From Mycolicibacterium aurum (GTDB lineage Bacteria > Actinomycetota > Actinomycetes > Mycobacteriales > Mycobacteriaceae): a stretch of DNA of 64,000 nucleotides. Positions 53,069 to 62,715 of this stretch are shown piece after piece (position 1 is the first letter of the stretch; every line of letters begins with the position of its first letter). The notes beneath the pieces are model-generated. The model was not told where the DNA came from and ran no database searches. It worked only from the letters and a program-made list of their open reading frames with translations. The stretch is taken from the NCBI RefSeq assembly GCF_900637195.1, contig NZ_LR134356.1, positions 682,001-746,000 on the forward strand. Reading direction: 5' to 3'. The position numbers and the translations under genes were made by a program.

Positions 53069-54508
53069 ATGACCTCAGTCGATACCGCTCCTGCGCCATC
53101 CGGCCGCCCGCACGGGGCACACGATCTGGAAGCCGAGCTTTCGGTCATCCCGGAGTCCGCGAAGACCACCGACGTGGGCGGTCAGTTCTGGATCTGGGCG
53201 GGGGCGAACATCGCGCCGATCAACTGGATCCTGGGTGCGCTGGGCGTGACGATGGGGCTCGGACTCCTCGAGACGATCGCGGTCCTGGTGGTCGGCAATG
53301 CCATCGGCATGTCGTTGTTCGGGGTGTTCGTCGTGATCGGCCAGAAAACGGGCGTCACCGGGATGGTGCTGTCCCGGGCGGTTTTCGGCCGCCGCGGTGC
53401 CTACGTGCCGGCCGCCGTGCAGGCTCTGCTGTGCATCGGGTGGTGCGCCATCAACACCTGGATCGTGCTCGACCTCGTCATGGCGCTGCTCGGGCGCGTC
53501 GGCCTCGTCGACCCGGAGCTGAGCAACCACGCGGCCCGCATCGCGGTCGCCGCCGTCATCATGTCCATCCAGGTCGTGATCGCGTGGTTCGGCTACCGCC
53601 TGATCGCTGCGTTCGAACGCTGGACCGTGCCTCCGACGGTCGTCGTGCTGATCGCGATGACGGGCGTGGCCTGGTTCGGGCTCGACGTCGACTGGGGCTA
53701 TTCCGGTGACGCCGCTTTAACCGGGGCCCAGCACTTCACCGCGATCACCGCCGTGATGACCGCGATCGGAATCGGTTGGGGCATCACCTGGTTGGGATAC
53801 GCCGGGGACTACTCGCGGTTCGTCTCGACGAGTGTCCCGGCCCGCAAGCTGTTCGCCGCCAGCGCGCTCGGTCAGTTCATCCCCGTCATCTGGCTCGGCG
53901 CTCTCGGGGCCTCCCTGGCGACGCTGAGCACATCGTCGGACCCCGGCGAGATCATCGTCGACGCCTACGGTGTGCTCGCGATCCCGGTGTTGCTTCTCGT
54001 CGTGCACGGCCCGCTCGCCACCAACATCCTCAACATCTACACCTGCGCGGTGTCCACCCAGGCGCTCGACATCCGGGTCAACCGGCGGGTGCTCAACGTG
54101 ATCATCGGCGTGGTCGCGATGGCCTGCGTGGTGTATTTCGTGCTCAACGGCGACTTCGCCCAGACCATCGACGCCTGGCTGGTCGGCATCGTCGGCTGGG
54201 TGGCGCCGTGGGCTGCGGTCATGCTCGTGCACTGGTTCGGTGTGGCGCGCCGGCAGATCGATGCCGCGACGCTGCTCACGCCGCCCGGCGAGTCGACCTT
54301 GCCCACCGTGCGCCTGTCGGCGCTGCTCGCGCTCGCGGTCGGCATCGTCTGCACCTGGCTGTTCATGTACGGGATGGTGCCGGTGATGCAGGGCCCGATC
54401 GCCATCGCGCTGGGCGGCGTCGACCTGTCCTGGCTCGCGGGCGGCCTGGCTGCCGGCTCGCTGTACGCCGCGCTGGAGATCCCGAAGGCGCGCCGCGCGA
54501 CGACGTGA
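53069..54508 (+). CDS. NCS1 family nucleobase/cytosine-type permease
   Basis: 479 residues with about 12 membrane helices. The NCS1 signatures FWIWAGANIAPINWILGALG (TM1), VVIGQKTGVTGMVLSRAVFGRRGAYVPAAVQ and SRFVSTSVPARKL are present. Members carry cytosine, purines, allantoin, hydantoins or thiamine precursors. ATG 53069 follows AGGAAG. It is a single gene with its own leader of about 137 bp in which I see no known riboswitch; the substrate is unassigned. Confidence 0.88.
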   Translation: MTSVDTAPAPSGRPHGAHDLEAELSVIPESAKTTDVGGQFWIWAGANIAPINWILGALGVTMGLGLLETIAVLVVGNAIGMSLFGVFVVIGQKTGVTGMVLSRAVFGRRGAYVPAAVQALLCIGWCAINTWIVLDLVMALLGRVGLVDPELSNHAARIAVAAVIMSIQVVIAWFGYRLIAAFERWTVPPTVVVLIAMTGVAWFGLDVDWGYSGDAALTGAQHFTAITAVMTAIGIGWGITWLGYAGDYSRFVSTSVPARKLFAASALGQFIPVIWLGALGASLATLSTSSDPGEIIVDAYGVLAIPVLLLVVHGPLATNILNIYTCAVSTQALDIRVNRRVLNVIIGVVAMACVVYFVLNGDFAQTIDAWLVGIVGWVAPWAAVMLVHWFGVARRQIDAATLLTPPGESTLPTVRLSALLALAVGIVCTWLFMYGMVPVMQGPIAIALGGVDLSWLAGGLAAGSLYAALEIPKARRATT

Positions 54509-54561
54509 CGGGATCCGCCTGCGTCCCGCGGGTGGTGCAGGTCACCTGTGCGCTCCTCTCC

Positions 54562-54576
54562 ACTACACCCTGTAGT
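54562..54576. promoter_or_regulatory. operator-like palindrome upstream of hemL
   Basis: ACTACA-CCC-TGTAGT is a perfect 6-bp inverted repeat abutting a TTGACG -35-like sequence (54576-54581) and 33 bp before the hemL start. The TACA...TGTA halves resemble BlaI/CopY-family operators, but the spacer differs from those I know. The binding protein is unknown. Confidence 0.45.
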
Positions 54577-54609
54577 TGACGCTTTTGACCCGGCTGGGAC
54601 ACTGGTGCC

Positions 54610-55908
54610 ATGAGCAGTACCGACCTGTCCGCGAAGCTTTTCGCCGACGCCTCCTCCGTGATCCCGGGCGGGGTGAACTCGCCGGTGCGTGCCTTCAGCG
54701 CGGTGGGTGGCACGCCCCGGTTCATCACGTCGGCCAATGGCTGCTGGCTGACCGACGCCGACGGCAATCGTTACGTCGACCTGGTGTGCTCCTGGGGGCC
54801 GATGATCCTGGGCCACGCACACCCCGCCGTCGTCGAGGCGGTGCAGCGCGTGGCCGCCGACGGCCTGTCCTTCGGTGCCCCGACCCCGTCGGAGTCCGAG
54901 CTGGCGCGCGAGATCATCGACCGCGTCGCCCCGGTCGAGCTGATCCGCCTGGTGAACTCCGGCACCGAGGCCACCATGAGCGCCATCCGGTTGGCTCGCG
55001 GCTTCACCGGCCGCGCCAAGATCGTCAAGTTCTCCGGCTGCTACCACGGTCACAGCGACGCGCTGCTGGCCGACGCCGGCTCCGGGGTGGCGACGCTGGG
55101 CCTCCCGTCCTCACCCGGGGTGACGGGCGCCGCCGCCGCGGACACCGTCGTGCTTCCGTACAACAACGTCGCGGCGCTGGAGGACGTGTTCGCCCGTTTC
55201 GGTGCCGAGATCGCCTGCGTCATCACCGAGGCCAGCCCGGGCAACATGGGCGTCGTCCCGCCGCTGCCCGGCTTCAACGCCGAGCTGCGCCGCATCACCG
55301 CCGCGCACGGTGCGCTGCTGATCAGCGACGAGGTGATGACGGGTTTCCGGGTCAGTCGCGCCGGGTGGTACGGCGTCGATCCGGTCGACGCCGACCTGTT
55401 CACGTTCGGCAAGGTGATGAGCGGTGGGCTGCCCGCCGCGGCATTCGGCGGACGGGCCGAGGTGATGCAGCGGCTGGCGCCGCTCGGGCCGGTGTACCAG
55501 GCCGGAACCCTCTCGGGTAACCCGGTCGCGATGGCGGCGGGGCTCGCCACGCTGCGGGCCGCCGACGACGCCGTGTACGCCACGCTGGACGCCAACGCCG
55601 ACAGGCTGGCCGGCCTCATCACCGACGCGCTCACCGAAGCGGGCGTGGCACACCAGATCCCGCGCGCAGGCAACATGTTCAGCGTGTTCTTCGGTGACGG
55701 GCCGGTCACCGACTTCGCCACCGCGAAGGCCACCGAGACGTGGCGGTTTCCGGCGTTCTTCCACACGTTGCTCGACGCGGGCGTGTACCCGCCGCCGAGT
55801 GCGTACGAAGCCTGGTTCGTCTCAACGGCTCTCGATGACGACGCGTTCGGCAGGATCGCCGCCGCCCTGCCGGCGGCAGCCCGCGCCGCGGCACAGGCCA
55901 CCGCATGA
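54610..55908 (+). CDS. hemL: glutamate-1-semialdehyde 2,1-aminomutase
   Basis: The second step of the C5 pathway, converting glutamate-1-semialdehyde to 5-aminolevulinate with PLP. It has 432 residues: [38 protein letters not shown] and the PLP lysine Lys268 in [16 protein letters not shown]. It starts at ATG 54610, with very little leader after the -35-like sequence, and overlaps the phosphatase gene by ATGA. It supplies the hemB substrate made from the hemA product. Confidence 0.96.
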   Translation: MSSTDLSAKLFADASSVIPGGVNSPVRAFSAVGGTPRFITSANGCWLTDADGNRYVDLVCSWGPMILGHAHPAVVEAVQRVAADGLSFGAPTPSESELAREIIDRVAPVELIRLVNSGTEATMSAIRLARGFTGRAKIVKFSGCYHGHSDALLADAGSGVATLGLPSSPGVTGAAAADTVVLPYNNVAALEDVFARFGAEIACVITEASPGNMGVVPPLPGFNAELRRITAAHGALLISDEVMTGFRVSRAGWYGVDPVDADLFTFGKVMSGGLPAAAFGGRAEVMQRLAPLGPVYQAGTLSGNPVAMAAGLATLRAADDAVYATLDANADRLAGLITDALTEAGVAHQIPRAGNMFSVFFGDGPVTDFATAKATETWRFPAFFHTLLDAGVYPPPSAYEAWFVSTALDDDAFGRIAAALPAAARAAAQATA

Positions 55909-56516
55909 CCGCGGCCAGGACCGTCGTGCACGTGATGCGCCACGGCGAGGTGTACAACCCGGAGAAGATCCTGTACGGCCGGCTGCCCGACTACCACCTG
56001 TCGGACCGGGGCCGCGCACAGGCTGAGGCCGTTGCCGAGTGGCTCGCATCCCGCGACATCACCCACGTGGTCGCCTCGCCGCTGGAGCGCGCACAGGAGA
56101 CCGCCGCGCCGATCGCAGCCCACCACGGGCTGGCCGTGAGCACCGACGGCGAACTCATCGAGTCCGAGAACATCTTTGAAGGACAACGGGTCTCGCCCGG
56201 CGACGGCGCCCTGCGCGACCCCAGGAACTGGTGGCACCTGCGCAACCCCCGCACCCCGTCGTGGGGGGAGCCGTACACCCGCATCGCGGACCGCATGAAG
56301 CGCGCCGTGGCCCGCGCCAGGGAGGTCGCCGACGGGCACGAGGCGGTGTGCGTGAGCCACCAGCTGCCGGTCGAGACTTTGCGCCGGGCGATGACAGACA
56401 AGCCGCTGCACCACTTTCCGACCAGGCGCATGTGCAACCTGGCCTCGGTGACGTCGTTCTACTTCGACGGCGGTGACTGCGTGGGCTGGGGGTATGCGGA
56501 GTTGGCCGGGCAGTGA
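55905..56516 (+). CDS. histidine phosphatase family protein (Rv0525-like)
   Basis: 203 residues with the RHG motif [37 protein letters not shown] and the second His in [16 protein letters not shown]. It resembles phosphoglycerate-mutase-like phosphatases of unknown substrate. It overlaps hemL upstream and the thioredoxin-like gene downstream, placing it in the heme/cytochrome c operon. Confidence 0.86.
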   Translation: MTAARTVVHVMRHGEVYNPEKILYGRLPDYHLSDRGRAQAEAVAEWLASRDITHVVASPLERAQETAAPIAAHHGLAVSTDGELIESENIFEGQRVSPGDGALRDPRNWWHLRNPRTPSWGEPYTRIADRMKRAVARAREVADGHEAVCVSHQLPVETLRRAMTDKPLHHFPTRRMCNLASVTSFYFDGGDCVGWGYAELAGQ

Positions 56517-57124
56517 ATTCTCTGGTGGCCCTCGGGCGCACGCTGGTGGCGGCGTGCGCTGCCACCGTCGTGTTCGCCGGGTGCTCCACGGGCAGTGACG
56601 CCGTGGCACAGGGTGGCACATTCGAGTTCGTGGCGCCCGGCGGCCAGACCGACATCTTCTACGACCCGCCCGCCGACCGCGGCACCCCGGGCCCGGTCTC
56701 GGGACCCGATCTGATGGACACCGACAAGACACTGTCGCTCGACGATTTCGCGGGCAAGGTCGTCGTGATCAACGTGTGGGGACAGTGGTGCGGCCCGTGC
56801 CGCACCGAGATCACCCAGTTGCAGCAGGTGTACGACGCAACCCGCGACCAGGGTGTGGCTTTCCTCGGAATCGATGTGCGGGACAACAACATCGATGCGC
56901 CCCGCGACTTCATCACCGACCGAGGGGTGACGTTCCCGTCCATCTACGACCCGTCGATGCGCACCATGATCGCGTTCGGCGGGCGCTACCCGGCCACGGT
57001 CATCCCGTCGACGGTGGTGCTCGACCGTGAGCACCGGGTGGCCGCGGTGTTCCTGCGGGAACTGCTCGCCCAGGATCTGCAACCGGTCGTCGAGCGGCTG
57101 GCCGCCGAGAAGCCCGACGCATGA
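56513..57124 (+). CDS. thioredoxin-like lipoprotein for cytochrome c maturation (Rv0526-like)
   Basis: 203 residues. The signal peptide ends in a lipobox (VVFAGC), so it is anchored outside the membrane. The thioredoxin domain has WGQWCGPCRTE as redox centre (CGPC) and the cis-Pro segment IPSTVVLD. In system II it would reduce the haem-binding cysteines of apocytochrome c, receiving electrons from CcdA, encoded next. GTG 56513. A CcsX/ResA-type protein. Confidence 0.88.
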   Translation: MNSLVALGRTLVAACAATVVFAGCSTGSDAVAQGGTFEFVAPGGQTDIFYDPPADRGTPGPVSGPDLMDTDKTLSLDDFAGKVVVINVWGQWCGPCRTEITQLQQVYDATRDQGVAFLGIDVRDNNIDAPRDFITDRGVTFPSIYDPSMRTMIAFGGRYPATVIPSTVVLDREHRVAAVFLRELLAQDLQPVVERLAAEKPDA

Positions 57125-57903
57125 CCATCGAGGTCGACCAGTTGACCGCCACCGGCCCGCTGGCGCTGGCCGTGGGCATCAGCGCGCTGGCCGGGCTGGT
57201 GTCGTTCGCCTCCCCGTGCGTGGTGCCGCTGGTGCCGGGCTACCTGTCGTATCTGGCCGCGGTGGTGGGGGTGGACGGCAACCCGACCGACACCGGCGGT
57301 GTCGCGGTGCGCACCGCGCGCCTGCGGGTGGCGGGGGCCGCCGCGCTGTTCGTGGCCGGCTTCACCGTGGTGTTCGTGTTGGGCACCGTGGCCGTGCTGG
57401 GAATGACGACTGCCCTGATCACCAATCAGCTGCTGCTGCAACGGATCGGCGGGGTGGTCACGATCCTGATGGGGCTGGTGTTCATCGGCCTGGTCCCGGT
57501 GCTGCAGCGCGACACCCGGTTCACACCTCGTCAGATCTCCACCCTCGGTGGCGCCCCGCTGTTGGGCGCGGTGTTCGCGCTGGGGTGGACGCCGTGCCTG
57601 GGCCCCACGCTGACGGGCGTGATCGCGGTGGCCTCGGCCACCGAGGGCGGCAATGTCGCCCGCGGCGTGGTCCTCGTCGTCGCGTACTGCCTGGGACTGG
57701 GAATCCCCTTCGTGCTGTTGGCATTCGGCTCAGCGAAGGCTGTCGCGGGGTTGGGCTGGCTGCGTCGACACACCCGCACCATCCAGATCTTCGGCGGCGT
57801 GCTGATGATCCTCGTCGGTGCCGCGCTGGTCACCGGACTGTGGAACGAGTTCGTGTCGTGGGTGCGTGATGCGTTCGTCAGCGACGTGAGGCTGCCGATC
57901 TGA
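57121..57903 (+). CDS. ccdA: cytochrome c biogenesis protein CcdA
   Basis: 260 residues with six membrane helices. FASPCVVPLVPGYLSYLAAV and GWTPCLGPTLTGVIAVAS carry the paired redox cysteines (SPCVVP, TPCLGP) that pass electrons across the membrane to the thioredoxin-like lipoprotein. It overlaps both neighbouring genes (ATGA before, TGATG after). Confidence 0.93.
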   Translation: MTIEVDQLTATGPLALAVGISALAGLVSFASPCVVPLVPGYLSYLAAVVGVDGNPTDTGGVAVRTARLRVAGAAALFVAGFTVVFVLGTVAVLGMTTALITNQLLLQRIGGVVTILMGLVFIGLVPVLQRDTRFTPRQISTLGGAPLLGAVFALGWTPCLGPTLTGVIAVASATEGGNVARGVVLVVAYCLGLGIPFVLLAFGSAKAVAGLGWLRRHTRTIQIFGGVLMILVGAALVTGLWNEFVSWVRDAFVSDVRLPI

Positions 57904-59507
57904 TGCCGTCCCTGTCGCCTGTCGCGCTGGTCCGCAACACCTGGCGCACGCTCACCTCGATGGGCACCGCGCTGGTGTTGCTGTTCCTGCTCGCCCTCGC
58001 CGCGATTCCGGGCGCCCTGCTGCCCCAGCGCAGTCTCAACGAGTCCAAGGTCGCCGAATACCTGGCCGAGCACCCGACGCTGGGCCCGTGGCTGGATCGC
58101 CTGCAGGCCTTCGACGTGTTCTCCAGTTTCTGGTTCACCGCGATCTACGTGCTGTTGTTCATCTCGCTGGTGGGCTGCCTGACTCCGCGGATGCTCGAAC
58201 ATGTCCGCAGCCTGCGGGCCACGCCCGTCGCCGCGCCGCGCAATCTGAGCAGGCTGCCCAAGCACCACAGCGCCGTGGTGTCAGGCTCCGACGTCGCCAC
58301 GATGACGGCCGCCGTCGATCAACGGTTGCGGGGCTGGCGGCGCACCGTTCGCCGCGACGGTGACACCACAGAGGTGTCCGCGGAGAAGGGTTATCTCCGC
58401 GAGTTCGGCAACATCGTCTTCCACTTCTCGCTGTTGGGCCTGCTGGTTGCGATCGCCGCGGGCAAGCTGTTCAGCTACGAGGGCAACGTCATCGTCATCG
58501 CCGACGGAGGGCCCGGCTTCTGTTCGGCGTCCCCGGCGGCGTTCGACTCGTTCCGGGCGGGCAACACCGTCGACGGGACGTCGCTGTACCCGATGTGCGT
58601 GCGGGTCAACGACTTCACGGCCACCTATCTGGAGAACGGGCAGGCGGTCGGATTCCAGGCCAACATCGACTACCAGGCCGGCGGCAACCTGAACAGCGGC
58701 ACCTGGCAGCCGTACCTGTTGAAGGTCAACGAGCCGCTGCGCGTCGGCGGTGACCGGGTGTACCTCCAGGGCCACGGTTACGCCCCCACGTTCACTGTGA
58801 CCTTCCCGGACGGGCAGACCAGGACCCAGACGCTGCAGTGGCGTCCCGATGACCAGTTCACGTTCCTGTCGTCGGGTGCCATGCGATTCGACCCGCCGGG
58901 CGGCACCTATGCCGACGAGCGGGAGCGGCGCAAGAATCAGATCGCGATCCAGGGGCTCTTCGCCCCGACCGCGCAACTGGACGGCGCGCTGCTGTCGTCC
59001 CGCTTCCCCGAGATGCAGGACCCGGCCGTGGCCATCGACATCTACAAGGGCGACACCGGTCTGGACACCGGCCGTCCCCAGTCGGTCTTCGCGCTGGACG
59101 AGCGGATGATCGGCCAGGGTCGGCTGAACAAGATGGCCCGGGTCAACCTGAAGGTGGGCGAGGACACCCGGCTCGCGGACGGCACCGTGGTGCGCTTCGA
59201 CGGGGCGATGCCGTTCGTCAATCTGCAGGTGTCACACGACCCGGCGCAGATCTGGGTGCTGGTGTTCGCGATGACGATGATGGGCGGGCTGCTGGTGTCG
59301 CTGATCGTGCGCCGCCGACGCGTCTGGGTGCGGCTGACGCCGGGCCCGGCGGGTACGGTGAACGTCGAGCTGGGCGGCTTGGCCCGCACCGACAACTCGG
59401 GGTGGGGCGACGAGTTCGAGCGGCTGACGACGCGGCTGCTGTCCGACGTCGACAGCACCGACACGGCCGCACCGCAGGAGCTGGGAAAGAAAGCGGAGCA
59501 CTCATGA
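57903..59507 (+). CDS. resB: cytochrome c biogenesis protein ResB
   Basis: 534 residues: three N-terminal membrane helices (MGTALVLLFLLALAAIPGALLPQRSLNESKV; FWFTAIYVLLFISLVGCLTPRMLEH; IVFHFSLLGLLVAIAAGKLF), a large extracytoplasmic domain and one C-terminal helix (IWVLVFAMTMMGGLLVSLIV). It partners CcsB in the haem lyase of system II. The ATG overlaps the ccdA stop. Confidence 0.93.
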   Translation: MPSLSPVALVRNTWRTLTSMGTALVLLFLLALAAIPGALLPQRSLNESKVAEYLAEHPTLGPWLDRLQAFDVFSSFWFTAIYVLLFISLVGCLTPRMLEHVRSLRATPVAAPRNLSRLPKHHSAVVSGSDVATMTAAVDQRLRGWRRTVRRDGDTTEVSAEKGYLREFGNIVFHFSLLGLLVAIAAGKLFSYEGNVIVIADGGPGFCSASPAAFDSFRAGNTVDGTSLYPMCVRVNDFTATYLENGQAVGFQANIDYQAGGNLNSGTWQPYLLKVNEPLRVGGDRVYLQGHGYAPTFTVTFPDGQTRTQTLQWRPDDQFTFLSSGAMRFDPPGGTYADERERRKNQIAIQGLFAPTAQLDGALLSSRFPEMQDPAVAIDIYKGDTGLDTGRPQSVFALDERMIGQGRLNKMARVNLKVGEDTRLADGTVVRFDGAMPFVNLQVSHDPAQIWVLVFAMTMMGGLLVSLIVRRRRVWVRLTPGPAGTVNVELGGLARTDNSGWGDEFERLTTRLLSDVDSTDTAAPQELGKKAEHS

Positions 59508-60484
59508 GCACGACCATCGACCTCGAGCTGGCTCGCTACTCCGACTGGGCGTTCACGTCGTCGGTGCTGGTGCTGGTGGCGGCGCTGCTGCTGCTCGCCG
59601 TCGAGCTGGCCTACAGCCGCAGCAGGAAAGTCGAGACCCGCGAGATGGTCGCCGCGGGCGCAGGCAGCGTCACCCGTGACAGTGCCGCGCCGGGTCGCGT
59701 CGTCGACGCACCGCGGCGCTCGTTCGACGAGCGGCTCGGCACATCGGGTGTCGCGCTGATCTACGTCGGCATCGTCGCGCTGTTCGCGTGCATCCTGCTG
59801 CGCGGGCTGTCCACCTCGCGGGTGCCGTGGGGCAACATGTACGAGTTCATCAACCTGACCAGCTTCTGCGGGCTGGTGGCTGCGGCCGTCGTGCTGCGCC
59901 GCCCGCAGTACCGCTCGCTGTGGGTGTTCGTGCTCGTCCCGGTGCTGGTGCTGCTGACGGTGTCGGGCAAGTGGTTGTACTCGCACGCGGCGCCGGTGAT
60001 GCCCGCGCTGCAGTCCTACTGGTTGCCGATCCACGTCTCGGTGGTCAGCCTCGGGTCGGGCGTCTTCCTGGTCGCGGGCGTGGCCAGCGTCCTGTTCCTG
60101 CTGAAGATGTCGCGATTGGGTGAGCCCGGCCGCACCGACACCATCGGCCAGATCGTCTCGAAGCTGCCCGACGCCCAGACGTTGGACCGGATCGCCTATC
60201 GCACAACCATCTTCGCGTTCCCGATCTTCGGGTTCGGTGTCATCTTCGGCGCCATCTGGGCGGAGGAGGCGTGGGGCCGCTACTGGGGCTGGGACCCGAA
60301 GGAGACGGTGTCGTTCATCGCGTGGGTCATCTACGCCGCATATCTGCACGCGCGCTCGACGGCCGGCTGGCGGGACAGGAAGGCGGCCTGGATCAACGTG
60401 GCCGGCTTCGTGGCGATGGTGTTCAACCTGTTCTTCATCAACCTGGTGACCGTCGGCCTGCATTCGTACGCCGGCGTCGGCTGA
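59504..60484 (+). CDS. ccsB: cytochrome c biogenesis protein CcsB (CcsA/ResC type)
   Basis: 326 residues with about eight membrane helices and the haem-handling tryptophan-rich WWD segment WGRYWGWDPKETVSFIAW. External histidines flank it (WLYSHAAP, LPIHVSVV, VTVGLHSYAG). With ResB it exports haem and attaches it to CxxCH motifs of apocytochromes. ATG 59504 overlaps resB by ATGA. Confidence 0.94.
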   Translation: MSTTIDLELARYSDWAFTSSVLVLVAALLLLAVELAYSRSRKVETREMVAAGAGSVTRDSAAPGRVVDAPRRSFDERLGTSGVALIYVGIVALFACILLRGLSTSRVPWGNMYEFINLTSFCGLVAAAVVLRRPQYRSLWVFVLVPVLVLLTVSGKWLYSHAAPVMPALQSYWLPIHVSVVSLGSGVFLVAGVASVLFLLKMSRLGEPGRTDTIGQIVSKLPDAQTLDRIAYRTTIFAFPIFGFGVIFGAIWAEEAWGRYWGWDPKETVSFIAWVIYAAYLHARSTAGWRDRKAAWINVAGFVAMVFNLFFINLVTVGLHSYAGVG

Positions 60485-60508
60485 GGCGAACAGAGAGGGG
60501 CTCGACCG

Positions 60509-61636
60509 TTGTCAGAGGTGCCGGGCGGATTCCGCGCGCAGCTGCGATTCTCTGATCCGATGGCGCCGGTGCCCGCCGAATGGACCGCACCGACGCCTCC
60601 GGGCGGTACCCCCCCGGTGATGCCGGCAGACGGTGGCGGCGCCGACGCGGCGCCCTACCTCGACCCGTCGACGGTCGCACTGCTCGGTACCGCGACGCGC
60701 GGTCCGTCGGCCGGCTGGCGCAAGTGGCTCTACCGGGGATCGGGCCGGCTCGTCGACCTCGGTGACGGCGCGAAAGTGGTCCGGCACAACGCTCTCGTCG
60801 CGCAGGCACAGCGGCCGGTGCGGGGCTGCTACCGGATCGCGATGATGTCCCAGAAGGGCGGGGTCGGCAAGACGACGATCACCGCGACGCTGGGGGCGAC
60901 GTTCGCGTCGGTCCGCGGCGACCGCGTGATCGCCGTGGATGCCAACCCCGATCGCGGCACGCTGAGCCAGAAGGTGCCGCTGGAGACGCCCGCCACGGTG
61001 CGGCACCTGCTCCGCGACGCCGAGGGGATCTCCGCGTACCGCGACGTCCGCCGGTACACCTCGCAGGGACCCAGCCGGCTCGAGGTGCTCGCCTCCGAAA
61101 GCGACCCCGCGGTGTCGGAGGCGTTCAGCGCCGCCGACTACTCGCGTGCGGTGCAGGTGCTCGAACGCTTCTACAGTGTGCTGCTCACCGACTGCGGCAC
61201 CGGCATGCTGCACTCGGCGATGTCGGCGATCATCGACAAAGCTGACGTTTTGGTGATCATCAGCTCAGGGTCGGTGGATGGGGCGCGTAGTGCGTCGGCG
61301 ACGCTGGATTGGCTCGACGCTCACGGTCACGACGACCTCGTGCGCAACTCGATCGCCGTCATCAACGGAGTGGGGTCGCGGTCCCGAAAAGGTGGCAAGG
61401 GCTTCGGCGGCGGCGCCAAGGGCTCGGCGAAGGTCGATCTCGACAAGGTGGTCGACCACTTCACGAGGCGTTGCCGTGCGGTGTGCCAGGTGCCGTTCGA
61501 TCCGCATCTCGAAGAAGGCGCCGAGATCGGCCTGGACCGGCTCCGCGCCGAGACACGAGAGTCGTTGCTGGAGTTGGCCGCAACGGTGTCCGAGGGCTTC
61601 CCCGGCGCGCGCAGGCAGGGCGGCCCGGTCAGCTAG
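60509..61636 (+). CDS. MinD/ParA-like ATPase (Rv0530-like)
   Basis: 375 residues. A Pro/Ala-rich start and a spacer (SAGWRKWLYRGSGRLVDLGDGAKVVRHNAL) precede the ParA-type domain with deviant Walker A MMSQKGGVGKTTITATLG and DANPDRGTLSQ. The layout resembles ESX-associated EspI/MinD-like proteins, although no ESX gene is near. TTG 60509 is the likely start. It follows the ccs operon by 24 bp; the functional link to cytochrome maturation is unknown. Confidence 0.85.
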   Translation: MSEVPGGFRAQLRFSDPMAPVPAEWTAPTPPGGTPPVMPADGGGADAAPYLDPSTVALLGTATRGPSAGWRKWLYRGSGRLVDLGDGAKVVRHNALVAQAQRPVRGCYRIAMMSQKGGVGKTTITATLGATFASVRGDRVIAVDANPDRGTLSQKVPLETPATVRHLLRDAEGISAYRDVRRYTSQGPSRLEVLASESDPAVSEAFSAADYSRAVQVLERFYSVLLTDCGTGMLHSAMSAIIDKADVLVIISSGSVDGARSASATLDWLDAHGHDDLVRNSIAVINGVGSRSRKGGKGFGGGAKGSAKVDLDKVVDHFTRRCRAVCQVPFDPHLEEGAEIGLDRLRAETRESLLELAATVSEGFPGARRQGGPVS

Positions 61637-61818
61637 CGGGCGGGACCTTCGGTCTCGGGCCGCGGCTGGTCGTCGCTCGGGTTGATCCGTCGCAGAAAAT
61701 CCGGATCGTCGTCGGGTCCGATCACCCGGGTGCGCGGTCGATTCGCATACATCTGTGCCGCCCGCCAGCCAAGGTAGACCAGTGCGGCCAGGACAAGAAT
61801 CAGGAGCAGATAAGCCAC
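61633..61818 (-). CDS. single-helix small membrane protein
   Basis: 61 residues: N-terminal membrane helix (AYLLLILVLAALVYLGWRAAQMY) and a charged cytosolic tail (NRPRTRVIGPDDDPDFLRRINPSDDQPR). ATG 61818 has GGAGG upstream on the minus strand (AGGAAGGAGG). It overlaps the ParA-like gene tail to tail by 4 bp. The function is unknown. Confidence 0.78.
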   Translation of the reverse strand: MAYLLLILVLAALVYLGWRAAQMYANRPRTRVIGPDDDPDFLRRINPSDDQPRPETEGPAR

Positions 61819-61867
61819 TCAAAACCTCCTTCCTGTCAATATACGCGTCATCGGTAGGCTCAGATTC

Positions 61868-62209
61868 GTGTCAGATGACCCACGGACCGGATCCCGGCTG
61901 TACCTGGACGTGCTCGCCTACATCGGGGCGCGCCTGGCCCTGGTGGTCGTCACGACGGCGGTCATCCTCGGCATCGGATCGCTGATCGGGATCCGGGAGT
62001 TCCCGATCGTGATCGCGCTCCTGTTCGCCATCGTCATCGCGTTGCCGTTGGGCATCTGGGTGTTCAGTCCGCTCCGGCGCCGCGCCACCGCGAGCATCGC
62101 CGTGATCGACGAGCGTCGCCGTCGCGACCGCGAACAGCTGCAGGCGCGGTTGCGCGGGGCCGGCGATCCCGCCGCGGGTCCGGGAACGGCAGCGCCGACC
62201 GACACCTGA
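61868..62209 (+). CDS. DUF4229 family membrane protein (Rv0531-like)
   Basis: 113 residues: YLDVLAYIGARLALVVVTTAVILGIGSLIG and FPIVIALLFAIVIALPLGIWVFSPL form two membrane helices, followed by a basic helix (RRRATASIAVIDERRRRDREQLQARLRG), the DUF4229 pattern. GTG 61868. It is divergent from the small membrane protein, 49 bp apart. Confidence 0.8.
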   Translation: MSDDPRTGSRLYLDVLAYIGARLALVVVTTAVILGIGSLIGIREFPIVIALLFAIVIALPLGIWVFSPLRRRATASIAVIDERRRRDREQLQARLRGAGDPAAGPGTAAPTDT

Positions 62210-62286
62210 CCCGGCAAACGGGTTTGTGCGTCTGAATAGGGCATTTACCTGCTTGGCTATTCCGCTTGCCGGGTAACCCGGGTCAC

Positions 62287-62700
62287 ATGACCAATCCGCA
62301 GGTGATGGCCCGTCCCGCGGGCACCAGTAGTCACAGAGGTATCAGCAACCACAGGGATGCGACCGGCCGGCGGCTCTACCGCCGCTGGATCGACGAACTG
62401 TGGGCCGGGCGGCGCATCGCCGCAGAGTTGGTGGCGCCCGACTTCGTCGGGCATTGGCCCACCCGCGACGTGCGTGGACCCGACGGATTGCAGGCCGTCA
62501 TCGACGACACCAGGAGCACGCTGCGCGAACTCCGGTTCGTCGTTGAGGTGGGACCGATGTGCGACGGCGACATGATCGCGGCCCGCTGGATCGGCACGGG
62601 TTCCGGCGAGCACGGGCCCGCCCGGTTCACCGGCAACGATCTGCTGCGAATCTCGGACGGCAAGATCGTCGAGTACTGGGCGGGCGCGGCCCGCTCCTGA
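62287..62700 (+). CDS. SnoaL-like/ester cyclase family protein
   Basis: 137 residues of the NTF2-like fold: RRLYRRWIDELWAGRRIAAELVAPDFVGHWPTRDVRGPDGLQAVIDDTRSTL ... EVGPMCDGDMIAARWIGTGSGEHGPARFTGNDLLRISDGKIVEYWAG. Such proteins are often annotated as SnoaL-like cyclases or isomerases, but the function here is unknown. ATG 62287 (MTNPQVMARP) is preferred. Confidence 0.8.
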   Translation: MTNPQVMARPAGTSSHRGISNHRDATGRRLYRRWIDELWAGRRIAAELVAPDFVGHWPTRDVRGPDGLQAVIDDTRSTLRELRFVVEVGPMCDGDMIAARWIGTGSGEHGPARFTGNDLLRISDGKIVEYWAGAARS

Positions 62701-62715
62701 CCTGCCCGAGGGCGG

